Assembly (NCBI GenBank): GCA_902472555.1
Contig: CABROF010000007.1
Coordinates: 1 to 50,630, forward strand
Direction of reading: 5' to 3'
Length of the DNA stretch: 50,630 nucleotides
Origin: UMGS1851 sp900555605
GTDB taxonomy: Bacteria; Bacillota; Clostridia; UBA1212; UBA1255
A program made the position numbers and the translations under genes. Of the stretch, positions 22,955-31,455 are shown in pieces. Numbering within the stretch: position 1 is the first letter of the stretch; each line of letters begins with the position of its first letter. Under the pieces are notes generated by a model, which searched no databases, was not told where the DNA came from, and saw only the letters and a list, made by a program, of their open reading frames with translations.

Positions 22955-24166
22955 TTATGATTCGTCCTTCTCCGGGGGCATACGGTATTCATTTGGGGTC
23001 ATACCTGTAAGCTTTTTGAAAATATGCGTATAATAGCTTTGTTCTTCAAAACCGACACACTGTGCAACCTCAAGAAGCGGTATCGTTGGATTCTTCAATA
23101 ATTCTTTGCTTTTCTCAACTCTGATTTCATTCAGATACGCACGAAAAGATTTTCCTGTTTCTTTCATAAACTGCCTTCCGGCATAACTGTCCGATAAACA
23201 TGCATATTCTGCAATATCCCTAAGGGTAATTTTTTTTGCATAATTTTTATCCATAAATTCAAGCATTTTTATAATCCGAGGAGAATACATCTTACTATAT
23301 GCATCTTTTGCAGCATCGAGAAAATAGGCAAAGAGTTCCGTCAGATATCGTTCCAATTCAGGCTCGTCGATTATTTTCGCAATTACTGCCAGATAATCGT
23401 CATATTTCCCCAGTACCTGCTCAAAGGTAATCCCCGAAGAAATCGCCGCTTGGGATAGCAGGATAATCAGCTCAATGGCCTGAAGCTTTGCCGCAACAAG
23501 GCCTCGGACAGATATAGGCGGAAACAGCGTACCGATAATTTCACAAAGATATTTTTCTCTGCTTGAAGGGTTTTCGTTCCGGAGATAAAAGATTAATTTT
23601 TTTTGCAGCTTAATCAGCTCCGGCGCATTATCGTGAACATATACGCTTTCCGTATAGCTCGGAGTAAGAGGGCTTTTCACTGCAAATGCCGGCCCGGCCG
23701 GGCCGATATCATTTCTGTATATAGCGTCCGTACTGTCTCCATTTATTGCAGACATTCCGTGCTGAAGAACAGAAATGAATCCTTTCAGCCTGTCCGAATC
23801 AAAATGCGGAACCCTTGGATCACTGCTGCAGGCAGCAGTATCAGACAAAATGACGGGGCCGGCCACAATTGCACCCAAATCGTCTCTATTTTTTTCATGA
23901 TTGTCATTTCGAATTACAATGGCAATAAAAACAAATCCGCGGGTACAACAGTAAACAGAACTGCGGCCGCTTTTATGTTTACAGCTTTCTTGAAGATGAA
24001 ACTGATAGCGTCCGCAGCGTTTCTCCGTACATTTATTGCAGAAATGAGAGTTTGTAGCATCTATGATTTCTTCTCGGAAGACGTCAAGGATAGATAAAGA
24101 AACATTAATCAGCAAAGAAATATCCTTTGCATATTCTCGGCATTTCTCCATAATATCCTGATCCAT
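22955..24166 (-). CDS. AraC-family regulator with PocR sensor domain
   Basis: 403 residues. N-terminal PocR-type ligand-binding domain (about 10-175) with the cysteine pattern HFCNKCTEKRCGRYQ and VYCCTRGFVFIAIVI, which matches the family's Cys-containing core. A helical middle is followed by a C-terminal AraC double helix-turn-helix (about 305-398: ITLRDIAEYACLSDSYAGRQF, given here as its two halves ITLRDIAEYACL and SDSYAGRQF, then IPLLEVAQCVGFEEQSYYTH and FKKLTGMTPNEYR). PocR domains sense small molecules, often polyols or sugars. It follows the surface-binding-protein gene by 22 bases and precedes the GH36 operon, so it most likely activates that operon in response to a galactoside breakdown product. 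Confidence 0.9.
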   Translation of the reverse strand: MDQDIMEKCREYAKDISLLINVSLSILDVFREEIIDATNSHFCNKCTEKRCGRYQFHLQESCKHKSGRSSVYCCTRGFVFIAIVIRNDNHEKNRDDLGAIVAGPVILSDTAACSSDPRVPHFDSDRLKGFISVLQHGMSAINGDSTDAIYRNDIGPAGPAFAVKSPLTPSYTESVYVHDNAPELIKLQKKLIFYLRNENPSSREKYLCEIIGTLFPPISVRGLVAAKLQAIELIILLSQAAISSGITFEQVLGKYDDYLAVIAKIIDEPELERYLTELFAYFLDAAKDAYSKMYSPRIIKMLEFMDKNYAKKITLRDIAEYACLSDSYAGRQFMKETGKSFRAYLNEIRVEKSKELLKNPTIPLLEVAQCVGFEEQSYYTHIFKKLTGMTPNEYRMPPEKDES

Positions 24167-24188
24167 TGCACATCCTCCGTCAGATACA

Positions 24189-25118
24189 TTAGTCTTTTTT
24201 TCGATTCTTCTTCACAGCAAAGACAATTATGCCGCCGATCACCAGCACAGCTGCTGCCGCAATTGCAATGATCAGCGCCGTAGGAACAGACGCATCTTCT
24301 TCTTCGTTTTTCTTCGGCCCTGCCGTAGCAGTCACAGAGGGCACAGTCGTCTTCTGCGCAGCCGTTGCCTCCGGTTCCTTGGTTACCAGCGGGGTTGCCG
24401 TCGATGTCATATCAGGAGTCGGCGTCGCAGGCTTTTCATTGGTAAATGCCTCTGCCGCCTCTTCAGAATCAAAAAATGCAACATATTCAATATCCATTTC
24501 CGACCCGGTGGGCACCTGACCGCCGGGAAAATCAACGAACAGAAAATCCAGCCGGAAATAAGAAATCTCACCTGTCCAAAGAGAAGCCTCCGGATCTCCG
24601 ATATCGCTGTATGCAGAAGAAATCGGAAATGTCGCCTCATTTGCCTGTTTGAGATTGATCACATATGTCTTAAATTCTGTATCCTGGGCAGAAATATCAA
24701 ACAACGTATTGCTTGCCGCTGTAACGCCTGTATTCCCGAAATGAAGCTGAAAGCGTGTCACCTCGCTGTAATTGCGCAGTTTAATCTTCATCCAGCAGTA
24801 CTGGTCCGCATCTAACTGATCTAAATGAAACATCATGATCGGATCTCCGTTTCCGCCTAAGTCCGGACCGTTTTGAGAAATGATGTGCAGATAGCCAAGG
24901 TCAACATCATATTCCACAGAAGAAGCGGAATTGTAAACCCCATAAGACGGATCCAGGATATTCGGATCCGTAAAGTCAATCAGCGCTCCCGGCATCTCTG
25001 AAGACACTTCTTCTGCGGATACAAGCGACATCTGCAAACATAAAATCAGCGCTGCCGCAGCAGCAATCGCCAACGCAGCCGCGCCTTTTCTTTTTTTGAA
25101 TCCTTTAAAAATTTTCAT
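24189..25118 (-). CDS. Membrane-anchored extracellular beta-sandwich protein, probable carbohydrate binding
   Basis: 309 residues. Signal peptide 1-35 (cut after VSA), one beta-rich domain (about 42-225) that reads like a carbohydrate-binding-module sandwich (VEYDVDLGYLHIISQNG, MKIKLRNYSEVTRFQLHFGN, ISYFRLDFLFVDFPGG, MDIEYVAFFDSEEAAEAF), a Thr/Pro-rich linker (about 228-275), a membrane helix and a basic tail (KKNRKKD). No catalytic motif is seen and I do not recognise a named family. Tripartite layout, linker and tail match the last NPCBM protein, so both face outward. It is the first gene of a two-gene unit with the AraC-type regulator and has a consensus promoter. Ligand identity is inferred only from context. 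Confidence 0.75.
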   Translation of the reverse strand: MKIFKGFKKRKGAAALAIAAAAALILCLQMSLVSAEEVSSEMPGALIDFTDPNILDPSYGVYNSASSVEYDVDLGYLHIISQNGPDLGGNGDPIMMFHLDQLDADQYCWMKIKLRNYSEVTRFQLHFGNTGVTAASNTLFDISAQDTEFKTYVINLKQANEATFPISSAYSDIGDPEASLWTGEISYFRLDFLFVDFPGGQVPTGSEMDIEYVAFFDSEEAAEAFTNEKPATPTPDMTSTATPLVTKEPEATAAQKTTVPSVTATAGPKKNEEEDASVPTALIIAIAAAAVLVIGGIIVFAVKKNRKKD

Positions 25119-25171
25119 ACGTTCCGCCTCCCTAATAGGAAATTTATTTAGTTTAGAATATGATAGATTTT

Positions 25172-25200
25172 ATTATAATGCAGCATCCCTCAAAATTCAA
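25172..25200 (-). promoter_or_regulatory. Promoter of the surface protein/regulator unit
   Basis: Minus strand TTGAAT (25195-25200), 17 bp, consensus TATAAT (25172-25177), about 54 bases before the start codon. Confidence 0.75.
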
Positions 25201-25234
25201 TATCAATTCTTCTGTACGCGGCACGTTTTTTAAA

Positions 25235-25264
25235 TTGCCAAGCAAACCAGTTTTGCGGTATGAT
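25235..25264 (+). promoter_or_regulatory. Promoter of the PHP-domain gene
   Basis: TTGCCA (25235-25240), 18 bp, TATGAT (25259-25264). Its -10 covers the ATG at 25260, which excludes that ATG as the gene start. Confidence 0.65.
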
Positions 25265-25325
25265 AAGAAAGATACTTTTACCGGTTGCATCCGGAAGCCT
25301 GTATCAGGAAAGGAATATTTCAGAT

Positions 25326-26006
25326 ATGCTTAAAATAATGGATATTCATGCGCACACATTTTACAGTAATTGCGGGGCTGATTCCCATGAGGCCATCATT
25401 GAAGCCGCAATTGCAGGAGGAATCGATATTTTCGGAATCTCCGACCATAATTACGGTATCGGAGACAGGCTGCCCCAGTATGCTGCAGATATCGCGCGGA
25501 TGCGCGTAAAATATGAGGGGCAGATCCAGTTGCTCACCGGCATAGAGATCGCTTCCGTACCCGGTCTCGGATTTGACAGTCCAGAGCTGCTGAAAGATTT
25601 TGATTACTGCCTTCTGGAGCATATTGATCTTGAAGGCAGCACAGTCGGTATGAATGTTTTTTCATACCGGCAAGGATTTCCTTGTAAATTCGGTATTGCA
25701 CATACCGATCTGATCGGAATGGCTCGCAGACAAGGGGAAGATCCCGCTGCTTTTCTTCGGCGCTTTGCGGAAAACGATATTTTTTGGGAAATGAACGTAA
25801 ACCTCGATTCTATTCATGCTTTTCGCGAACATGCATACTGGCTCCGGTTTATGGACAGTACGGAAGAACAGGCAATTGTCAAAGCTTCCGGGATTCGCCT
25901 ATCCGTCGGATTTGACGGACATCGCGTATATGACTATAAACCGCAGCGCGTTGCGGCAATGAATCATTTTTTATATGACAATGGTTTTCCTATGGTTGAA
26001 TTTTAA
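25326..26006 (+). CDS. PHP-domain phosphoesterase
   Basis: 226 residues, cytoplasmic. The PHP metal-binding pattern is present: DIHAHTF (His8, His10), ISDHNYGIGDR, GIEIASVPG, FGIAHTDL and VGFDGHRV. PHP proteins hydrolyse phosphate esters with a trinuclear metal site; histidinol-phosphatase and nucleotide or polymerase-associated types are known, and I cannot fix the substrate. The start at 25326 follows AGGAAAGGA and the promoter; the longer frame would begin inside the promoter. A second PHP gene starts 93 bases downstream on the same strand, so the two may act together. Confidence 0.8.
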   Translation: MLKIMDIHAHTFYSNCGADSHEAIIEAAIAGGIDIFGISDHNYGIGDRLPQYAADIARMRVKYEGQIQLLTGIEIASVPGLGFDSPELLKDFDYCLLEHIDLEGSTVGMNVFSYRQGFPCKFGIAHTDLIGMARRQGEDPAAFLRRFAENDIFWEMNVNLDSIHAFREHAYWLRFMDSTEEQAIVKASGIRLSVGFDGHRVYDYKPQRVAAMNHFLYDNGFPMVEF

Positions 26007-26098
26007 GAAAAAGCTTCATAAGGTATAAAATCAGCATTGATTTTCAAATAACGGATTCTGATCCGATTGCTGCGCAAATGATGAAAGGAAGCATAGCT

Positions 26099-26893
26099 AT
26101 GTATTACGATATGCACACGCATTCTACATTTTCCTCCGATTCTGTGATGACGCCCGAGGAGGCGGTCCACAGCGCCATTGTGCGGGGACTGGCCGGTATT
26201 GCCTTTACCGATCATTTAGATATCGATTATATCGGTTATGAAGACGCATTCATGTATGATTTTTCGGACTACTTTCGTATGATTGATCGCATTAGAGATT
26301 CTGCAGGCTGCAGGCTGCAGGTGCTTTCCGGCGTTGAAATCGGGATTCAGCCCCACGTAATAGAAGCAACAACGGCAAAGCTCGATGGCTTTTCTTTTGA
26401 CTTCCGAATTGGCTCCGTTCACATTGTAAACAGAAAAGACCCGTACTTAGGTGCGCCGTACTTTCAGGGAAGAAGCAAGTTGGAAGCATATCGGGAATAT
26501 TTAGAGGTTCTTCTGAACATGCTCCATCTGTATCATGATTTCGACGCATTAGGACATATCGATTTTATTGTCCGTTATGCCGCCTATGCGGATAACCGAA
26601 TGTATTATGCTGATTTTCATGAACTGCTGGATGAAATCCTGCGCTTTATCATCCATCGGCAGATCGCCCTGGAGATCAATACCGGCACCTATTTCCGCTG
26701 TCTGCCGGACCGGGCACTGCTGCTGCGCTACAGGGAATTGGGCGGCGAACTCATAACACTCGGCTCTGATGCCCATGACAGCAAGGATCTCGGAAGGCTG
26801 TTTCAGAAAACCGCGGCCTTTATCAAAGACTGCGGCTTTTCCGAAATCGCGCACTATATCGGCAGAAAACCGCATTTTACCAAAATCGTATAA
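26099..26893 (+). CDS. Histidinol-phosphatase-like PHP protein
   Basis: 264 residues. It opens YYDMHTHSTFSSDS (His6, His8) with TDHLD, VLSGVEIGIQP, FRIGSVHIV, GHIDFIVRY, EINTGTY and TLGSDAHDSKDLGR, the full set of PHP metal ligands in HisJ/HisK order. Histidinol-phosphatase (last-but-one step of histidine synthesis) is the best family fit, but no other his biosynthetic gene is nearby, so another small phosphate ester remains possible. The start is ATG 26099 with AAAGGAAG upstream; the seven extra codons before it contain that ribosome site. It follows the other PHP gene. Confidence 0.83.
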   Translation: MYYDMHTHSTFSSDSVMTPEEAVHSAIVRGLAGIAFTDHLDIDYIGYEDAFMYDFSDYFRMIDRIRDSAGCRLQVLSGVEIGIQPHVIEATTAKLDGFSFDFRIGSVHIVNRKDPYLGAPYFQGRSKLEAYREYLEVLLNMLHLYHDFDALGHIDFIVRYAAYADNRMYYADFHELLDEILRFIIHRQIALEINTGTYFRCLPDRALLLRYRELGGELITLGSDAHDSKDLGRLFQKTAAFIKDCGFSEIAHYIGRKPHFTKIV

Positions 26894-26914
26894 TCCTGTC
26901 CCTTATCAGAAAAT

Positions 26915-26951
26915 CAGCCGGGAAGCGTTTTATTCAGACGTTCCCCGGCTG
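26915..26951 (-). terminator. Hairpin at the 3' end of the P-type ATPase gene
   Basis: An imperfect 13-bp stem, 26915-26927 with 26939-26951 (CAGCCGGG paired with the CCCGGCTG end), followed on the minus strand by ATTTTC. It lies between convergent genes and suits the leftward transcript. Confidence 0.5.
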
Positions 26952-26985
26952 CGGTATTAGCGGCAAAGCCCGCAGGTTTTATTCC

Positions 26986-29715
26986 CTATCTGTCTTTCTG
27001 TATCTTTCTGGTAATCAGCTTTACGAGCTCCACAATCACAATCATGGAAAATGCCAATCCGAATACAATGCCCCACTGTCCCCCGGTCAGTGCGGAAACG
27101 GAAAATACACTCTGCAGCGGAGGTACCAGCAGCACCAATAGCATCATTGCTGCCGAAATCAGGCATGCGCCGATCAATTTCGGATTATTTTTGATTCCGA
27201 CCTGAAAAATAGAATTCCGCTCACTCTTTAGATTGAAAACATGGAACAGCTGACTGAATGCTAAAACAGCAAAGGACATGGTCTGCGGAACCAGCAGTTT
27301 TTCCGGATCTGTACTGCGGAGAAGCGCGATTGCTTCCTGATCAAATACATGGATGCCCTCTGTCAGGCAGCCGATTTGAAACGCAGCAAGCGCCAAGAGG
27401 CCCACAAGGATGCCTTGGTAAATCGTTCTGCCCATGGAGCCCTTATTAAAAATAGATGCATTGGCAGGCAGCGGTTTGCGCAGCATAATATCCTTTTCTG
27501 CCGGCTCTATCCCCAATGCAAGGGCGGGCAAGCTGTCCGTCACCAAGTTTACCCATAGAATATGAATTGCAAGGAGCGGCTCTTCAAAGAACAGCATAGG
27601 CAGCAGCGTCGCCATAAACAGCGTAATGATCTCGCCGATATTGCACGACAGCAGAAAATAAACAGATTTCAGAATATTATCAAAAATCCGCCTGCCTTCC
27701 TCAACCGCAGAAACGATTGTGGCAAAATTGTCATCCGTCAGTACCATATCCGCCGCTTCCTTGGAAACCTCCGTACCGACAATTCCCATGGCAGCGCCGA
27801 TGTCCGCCGTTTTTAAAGCAGGTGCGTCGTTCACGCCGTCACCTGTCATGGCCACGATATTTCCCTTCTCCTGCCAGGCTTTTACAATCCGGACCTTATG
27901 TTCCGGCGCTACACGGGAATAAACCGCGATGGATTCGACCTTCTTTGAAAATTCTGCATCATCCATTTGATTCAGGTCCACACCCTCAATTGCCAAGTCG
28001 CCATCCTCCAGAATATGAAGCTCCTTGGCAATTGCAACGGCTGTTGTCTTATGATCTCCTGTAATCATGACAGGCTTAATGCCCGCGGTTCTGCATTTAT
28101 GAACCGCTTCCTTCACTTCCTCACGCGGCGGGTCGATCATTCCCATCAATCCGCAGAAGGTCAATCCGTTTTCTGCCTGTTCAAAAGAATCCGGCACAGC
28201 GTCCGCATCCTTATATGCCATTCCGAGCACCCGCAGCGCCATGGTCGCCATCTGTTCATTGCCGGCGATAATCGCCTGCTTCTGCTCCTCACTGAGACCG
28301 CTGCAGCGTGAAAGCAGCACATCAACCGCGCCTTTGGTATATACACGGTATGGATGTTCCGAATCCGCGGTTTCGCATACGACGGACATCAGCTTGCGCT
28401 CGGAATCAAAGGGCACCTCATAGACTCTCCGATAGGTCTTGTCGAGCTGCCGTTTATCCAAGCCGGCCTTTAATCCCATATCCACAATCGCGGTTTCCGT
28501 CGGATCTCCGATGGTTTTCAGCGTACCGTCTTCATTTGCGGAAATACGCGTATCGTTGCATAAGATTCCCGCAAAGGACAGCAGCTTCAGCGCCTCATCT
28601 GTATTTATGCGGGCAGCCGCATCTTCAAAAGAATACAGCGTACCGTTCTGCCACAGATTGGTAACCGTCATTTTATTCTGTGTCAGCGTTCCTGTTTTAT
28701 CAGAACAGATAATACTGGTAGATCCGAGGGTTTCCACAGAAGGCAAATTGCGCATAATGGCATTCTTCTCTACCATCTTTTTTACGCCCATAGCTAAAAC
28801 AATCGTAGAAATTGCCGGAAGTCCTTCGGGAATTGCCGCCACCGCAAGACTTACGGCTGTCATAAACATGTCCATCGCCTCTTTACCGGTTAAAATGCCG
28901 ATCACAAACATGACCGCGCAAATGACCAGCGCACCGATGCCAAGATATTTGCCTAGCTGATTCAGCTTTTTTTGGAGCGGCGTCTCCTGATTCTCCACAG
29001 ACATCAGCATATTCGCAATTTTCCCAACCTCTGTCTGCATAGCGGTGCCCACCACAATCCCGCTGCCGCGGCCATAGGTCACAAGACAGCTGGAATAAGC
29101 CATATTGATCCGGTCTCCCAGCGGAACTTCCGTTTCGTCTGAAGGGAAAAGAATTGACGCATCTTTTTCGGAGGGGACGGACTCGCCGGTCAGCGCCGCT
29201 TCCTGGATCTTTAAGTTTACAGAATCAAACAGTCTAAGATCTGCCGGCACCTGATCGCCTGTCTCCAAGATGACCACATCCCCGGGAACGAGCTCCGTGG
29301 AAGGAATTACAAGGCTTTCCCCGCCGCGGATTACTTTTGCTGTCGGCGAAGACAATTTTTTTAGTGCCGATAAGGATTTTTCGGCCTTATTCTCCTGAAC
29401 CACACCGATTACCGCATTCAGAATCACAATTAAAAGAATGATAATCGGATCCGCAAAATCCGATGCCCCGGATGCAATAAAAGATACCACGGCCGCAATC
29501 AGAAGAATAACAATCATGAAATCTTTAAACTGCGAAAAGAACATGGCAATTACGGATTTTCCCTTTTTCTGCTCCATTTCGTTTCGTCCGTATTGATTGA
29601 TCCGTACGGCGGCTTCCTCTGCAGAAATACCATTTTTCCGATCGGTCTGCAGTTCCTGCTCAACTTCTTCAACACGCTTTAAGTACCAGCTTTGTATGTG
29701 GTCCTCAGCCAACAA
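26986..29715 (-). CDS. P-type calcium-transporting ATPase (IIA/SERCA-like)
   Basis: 909 residues, about ten membrane helices. It has a cation-ATPase N-terminus (AEEAAVRINQYGRNEM), an actuator TGES motif (ALTGESVPSEKDA), the phosphorylation site CSDKTGTLTQNKMTV (Asp339), a nucleotide domain (KGAVDVLLSRC) and the hinge MTGDGVNDAPALKTADIG. Membrane helix 4 has AIPEGLPA, with VAAIPEGLP as in Ca2+-type pumps, and helices 5-6 hold CNIGE and NLVTDSLPALALG, whose Asn/Asp residues form the calcium site in SERCA. It probably exports calcium. It lies 25 bases after tyrS, at the end of the glyA-to-ATPase block; a link to tyrS is not obvious. A manganese or sodium specificity is less likely. Confidence 0.92.
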   Translation of the reverse strand: MLAEDHIQSWYLKRVEEVEQELQTDRKNGISAEEAAVRINQYGRNEMEQKKGKSVIAMFFSQFKDFMIVILLIAAVVSFIASGASDFADPIIILLIVILNAVIGVVQENKAEKSLSALKKLSSPTAKVIRGGESLVIPSTELVPGDVVILETGDQVPADLRLFDSVNLKIQEAALTGESVPSEKDASILFPSDETEVPLGDRINMAYSSCLVTYGRGSGIVVGTAMQTEVGKIANMLMSVENQETPLQKKLNQLGKYLGIGALVICAVMFVIGILTGKEAMDMFMTAVSLAVAAIPEGLPAISTIVLAMGVKKMVEKNAIMRNLPSVETLGSTSIICSDKTGTLTQNKMTVTNLWQNGTLYSFEDAAARINTDEALKLLSFAGILCNDTRISANEDGTLKTIGDPTETAIVDMGLKAGLDKRQLDKTYRRVYEVPFDSERKLMSVVCETADSEHPYRVYTKGAVDVLLSRCSGLSEEQKQAIIAGNEQMATMALRVLGMAYKDADAVPDSFEQAENGLTFCGLMGMIDPPREEVKEAVHKCRTAGIKPVMITGDHKTTAVAIAKELHILEDGDLAIEGVDLNQMDDAEFSKKVESIAVYSRVAPEHKVRIVKAWQEKGNIVAMTGDGVNDAPALKTADIGAAMGIVGTEVSKEAADMVLTDDNFATIVSAVEEGRRIFDNILKSVYFLLSCNIGEIITLFMATLLPMLFFEEPLLAIHILWVNLVTDSLPALALGIEPAEKDIMLRKPLPANASIFNKGSMGRTIYQGILVGLLALAAFQIGCLTEGIHVFDQEAIALLRSTDPEKLLVPQTMSFAVLAFSQLFHVFNLKSERNSIFQVGIKNNPKLIGACLISAAMMLLVLLVPPLQSVFSVSALTGGQWGIVFGLAFSMIVIVELVKLITRKIQKDR

Positions 29716-29740
29716 AGACGCCTCCTTTTAATGAATGATT

Positions 29741-30967
29741 TTATAATTTGAATTTATGGAAATTCTTTTTCCCTTTTCGGATGATGACGCCGTCTCCGAT
29801 CAGCATTTCCGCAGTCAGCACAGCGTCAAAGGACGTAACCTTCTGCTCGTCCGCAAATATGCCGCCCTGCTGGATCAAGCGCTTTCCCTCTGCCTTTGAA
29901 GGAATCATTCCGCCGAGCAGCATGGCATCAAGCACTGTAATTGCGCCGTTTGTTAATGCGGATTCTTCTATTTCCGTGGCAGGAATGTGATCGCTGTCCT
30001 TTCCGCCGCCGAATAGTGATGCGGCCAGCTCCTTTGCCTTTTCCGCTTCTTCCTCCCCATGCACCATTTTGGTAACCTCATAGGCCAGACGGACCTTTGC
30101 AGTATTCAGTGCGCTGCCCTGCAGCAGCTCCATCTCTTTAATTTCCTCTAAGGGCACAAAGGTCAGCAGCTTAAGGCATTTGATTACATCTGCATCATCG
30201 ACGTTGCGCAAATATTGAAACAATTCAAAGGGTGATGTTTTTTCCGGATCCAGCCAAACGGCTCCTTTGACGGTCTTTCCCATCTTGACTCCGTCGCTGG
30301 TAGTCAGAAGCGAAAAAGTTACGCCGTATGCCTCTTCTCCTTCTTTTCGGCGGACCAGTTCTACACCGCCGATAATATTAGACCATTGGTCGTCTCCGCC
30401 GAACTCCATCCGGCAGCCGTAATCTTTATACAAGCGATAAAAATCATAGCTCTGCATAAGCATGTAATTGAACTCAATAAAGTTCAGTCCTTTTTCCAAG
30501 CGCTGCTTGAAGCACTCGGCAGTCAGCATGCGGTTTACGGAAAAATGCACGCCGATATCTCTCAGAAATTCCACATAATTCAGGTTTAACAGCCAATCCC
30601 CGTTATCTACCATCAGTGCTTTTCCGTCGCTGAAGTCAAGAAAACGGGAAAGCTGACGCTTCAGGCCTGCAACATTTTTCGCCAGATCTTCATCCGTCAG
30701 CATTTTACGCATATCCGTCTTGCCGGAGGGGTCTCCCACTTTCCCGGTCCCGCCGCCCACCAGCGCAATCGGACGATGCCCCGCCCGCTGCATATGCGCC
30801 ATCACCATGACCTGTACAAAATGCCCGATATGCAGACTGTCTGCCGTGGGATCAAAGCCGATATAAAAGGTCACTTTTTCATTTTCCAGTAACTCCCGCA
30901 CGCGTTCCGGGTCCGTACATTGGGCAATAATGCCCCGTGCTACTAGCTGATCATATACATTGCTCAT
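29741..30967 (-). CDS. tyrS: Tyrosine--tRNA ligase
   Basis: 408 residues, class I synthetase. HIGH motif at 46-49 (SLHIGHF), tyrosine pocket (YIGFDPTADS, GGDDQWSN), a KMSKS-equivalent KMGKT near residue 230, and a C-terminal S4 RNA-binding domain (about 342-408, LIQQGGIFADEQKV, GDGVIIRKGKKNFHKF). It follows nifU by 23 bases and precedes the calcium-type ATPase by 25, so it is expressed within the long leftward block. No T-box is present in the short upstream gap. Confidence 0.96.
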   Translation of the reverse strand: MSNVYDQLVARGIIAQCTDPERVRELLENEKVTFYIGFDPTADSLHIGHFVQVMVMAHMQRAGHRPIALVGGGTGKVGDPSGKTDMRKMLTDEDLAKNVAGLKRQLSRFLDFSDGKALMVDNGDWLLNLNYVEFLRDIGVHFSVNRMLTAECFKQRLEKGLNFIEFNYMLMQSYDFYRLYKDYGCRMEFGGDDQWSNIIGGVELVRRKEGEEAYGVTFSLLTTSDGVKMGKTVKGAVWLDPEKTSPFELFQYLRNVDDADVIKCLKLLTFVPLEEIKEMELLQGSALNTAKVRLAYEVTKMVHGEEEAEKAKELAASLFGGGKDSDHIPATEIEESALTNGAITVLDAMLLGGMIPSKAEGKRLIQQGGIFADEQKVTSFDAVLTAEMLIGDGVIIRKGKKNFHKFKL

Positions 30968-30990
30968 ATTGCAAACTCCTCCGTCAATCC

Positions 30991-31437
30991 TTATTCCGTC
31001 TCATCCTGACTGCCGCAGGCACTGCAGCAGCCGTCACAGGTCTGAAACAAAGCCTCATCCACAAACAGGCCCTGCTTTTTCTTATAATCTGCAATTGCCG
31101 CCTTCACAGCCTCTTCAGCCAGTACACTGCAGTGCATTTTAACGGGAGGCAGCCCATCCAAGGCTTCCGCAACTGCCTGATTGGTCAGCTGCAGTGCCTC
31201 GTCAATGTGCTTTCCCAAGATCATCTCAGTGGCCATACTGCTGGTTGCCACTGCGGCGCCGCATCCAAAGGTTTTAAATTTCACATCAACAATGACATCA
31301 TCTACAATCTTTAAATAGATTTTCATAATATCGCCGCATTTGGCGTTTCCGACTTCTCCGACCCCGTCTGCATCTTCGATTTCCCCTACATTCCGCGGAT
31401 TAGAAAAATGATCCATTACTTTTTCACTGTACAGCAT
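30991..31437 (-). CDS. nifU: Fe-S cluster scaffold protein NifU/IscU type
   Basis: 148 residues. It starts MLYSEKVMDHFSNPRNVG and carries the three scaffold cysteines in GNAKCGD, TFGCGAAVATSS and HCSVLAEEAVKAAI, with the conserved Asp after the first. The C-terminal DGCCSACGSQ adds a short Cys-rich tail. It receives sulfur from the cysteine desulfurase encoded 18 bases upstream and passes clusters to apo-proteins. The start is placed at the second ATG (31437), nine bases after AAAGG and matching family N-termini. It is the classical scaffold, separate from the larger scaffold paired with GGGtGRT. Confidence 0.93.
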   Translation of the reverse strand: MLYSEKVMDHFSNPRNVGEIEDADGVGEVGNAKCGDIMKIYLKIVDDVIVDVKFKTFGCGAAVATSSMATEMILGKHIDEALQLTNQAVAEALDGLPPVKMHCSVLAEEAVKAAIADYKKKQGLFVDEALFQTCDGCCSACGSQDETE

Positions 31438-31455
31438 ATGCATTCGCCTTTCTTT

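Noticed and set aside
23603..24097. Plus-strand open frame opposite the AraC-type regulator
   Set aside because: It is the antisense shadow of a well-supported regulator gene, without a ribosome site or recognisable domain.
26078..26893. Histidine biosynthesis operon around the PHP proteins
   Set aside because: No other his biosynthetic gene is present nearby; only a histidinol-phosphatase-like PHP fold is supported.
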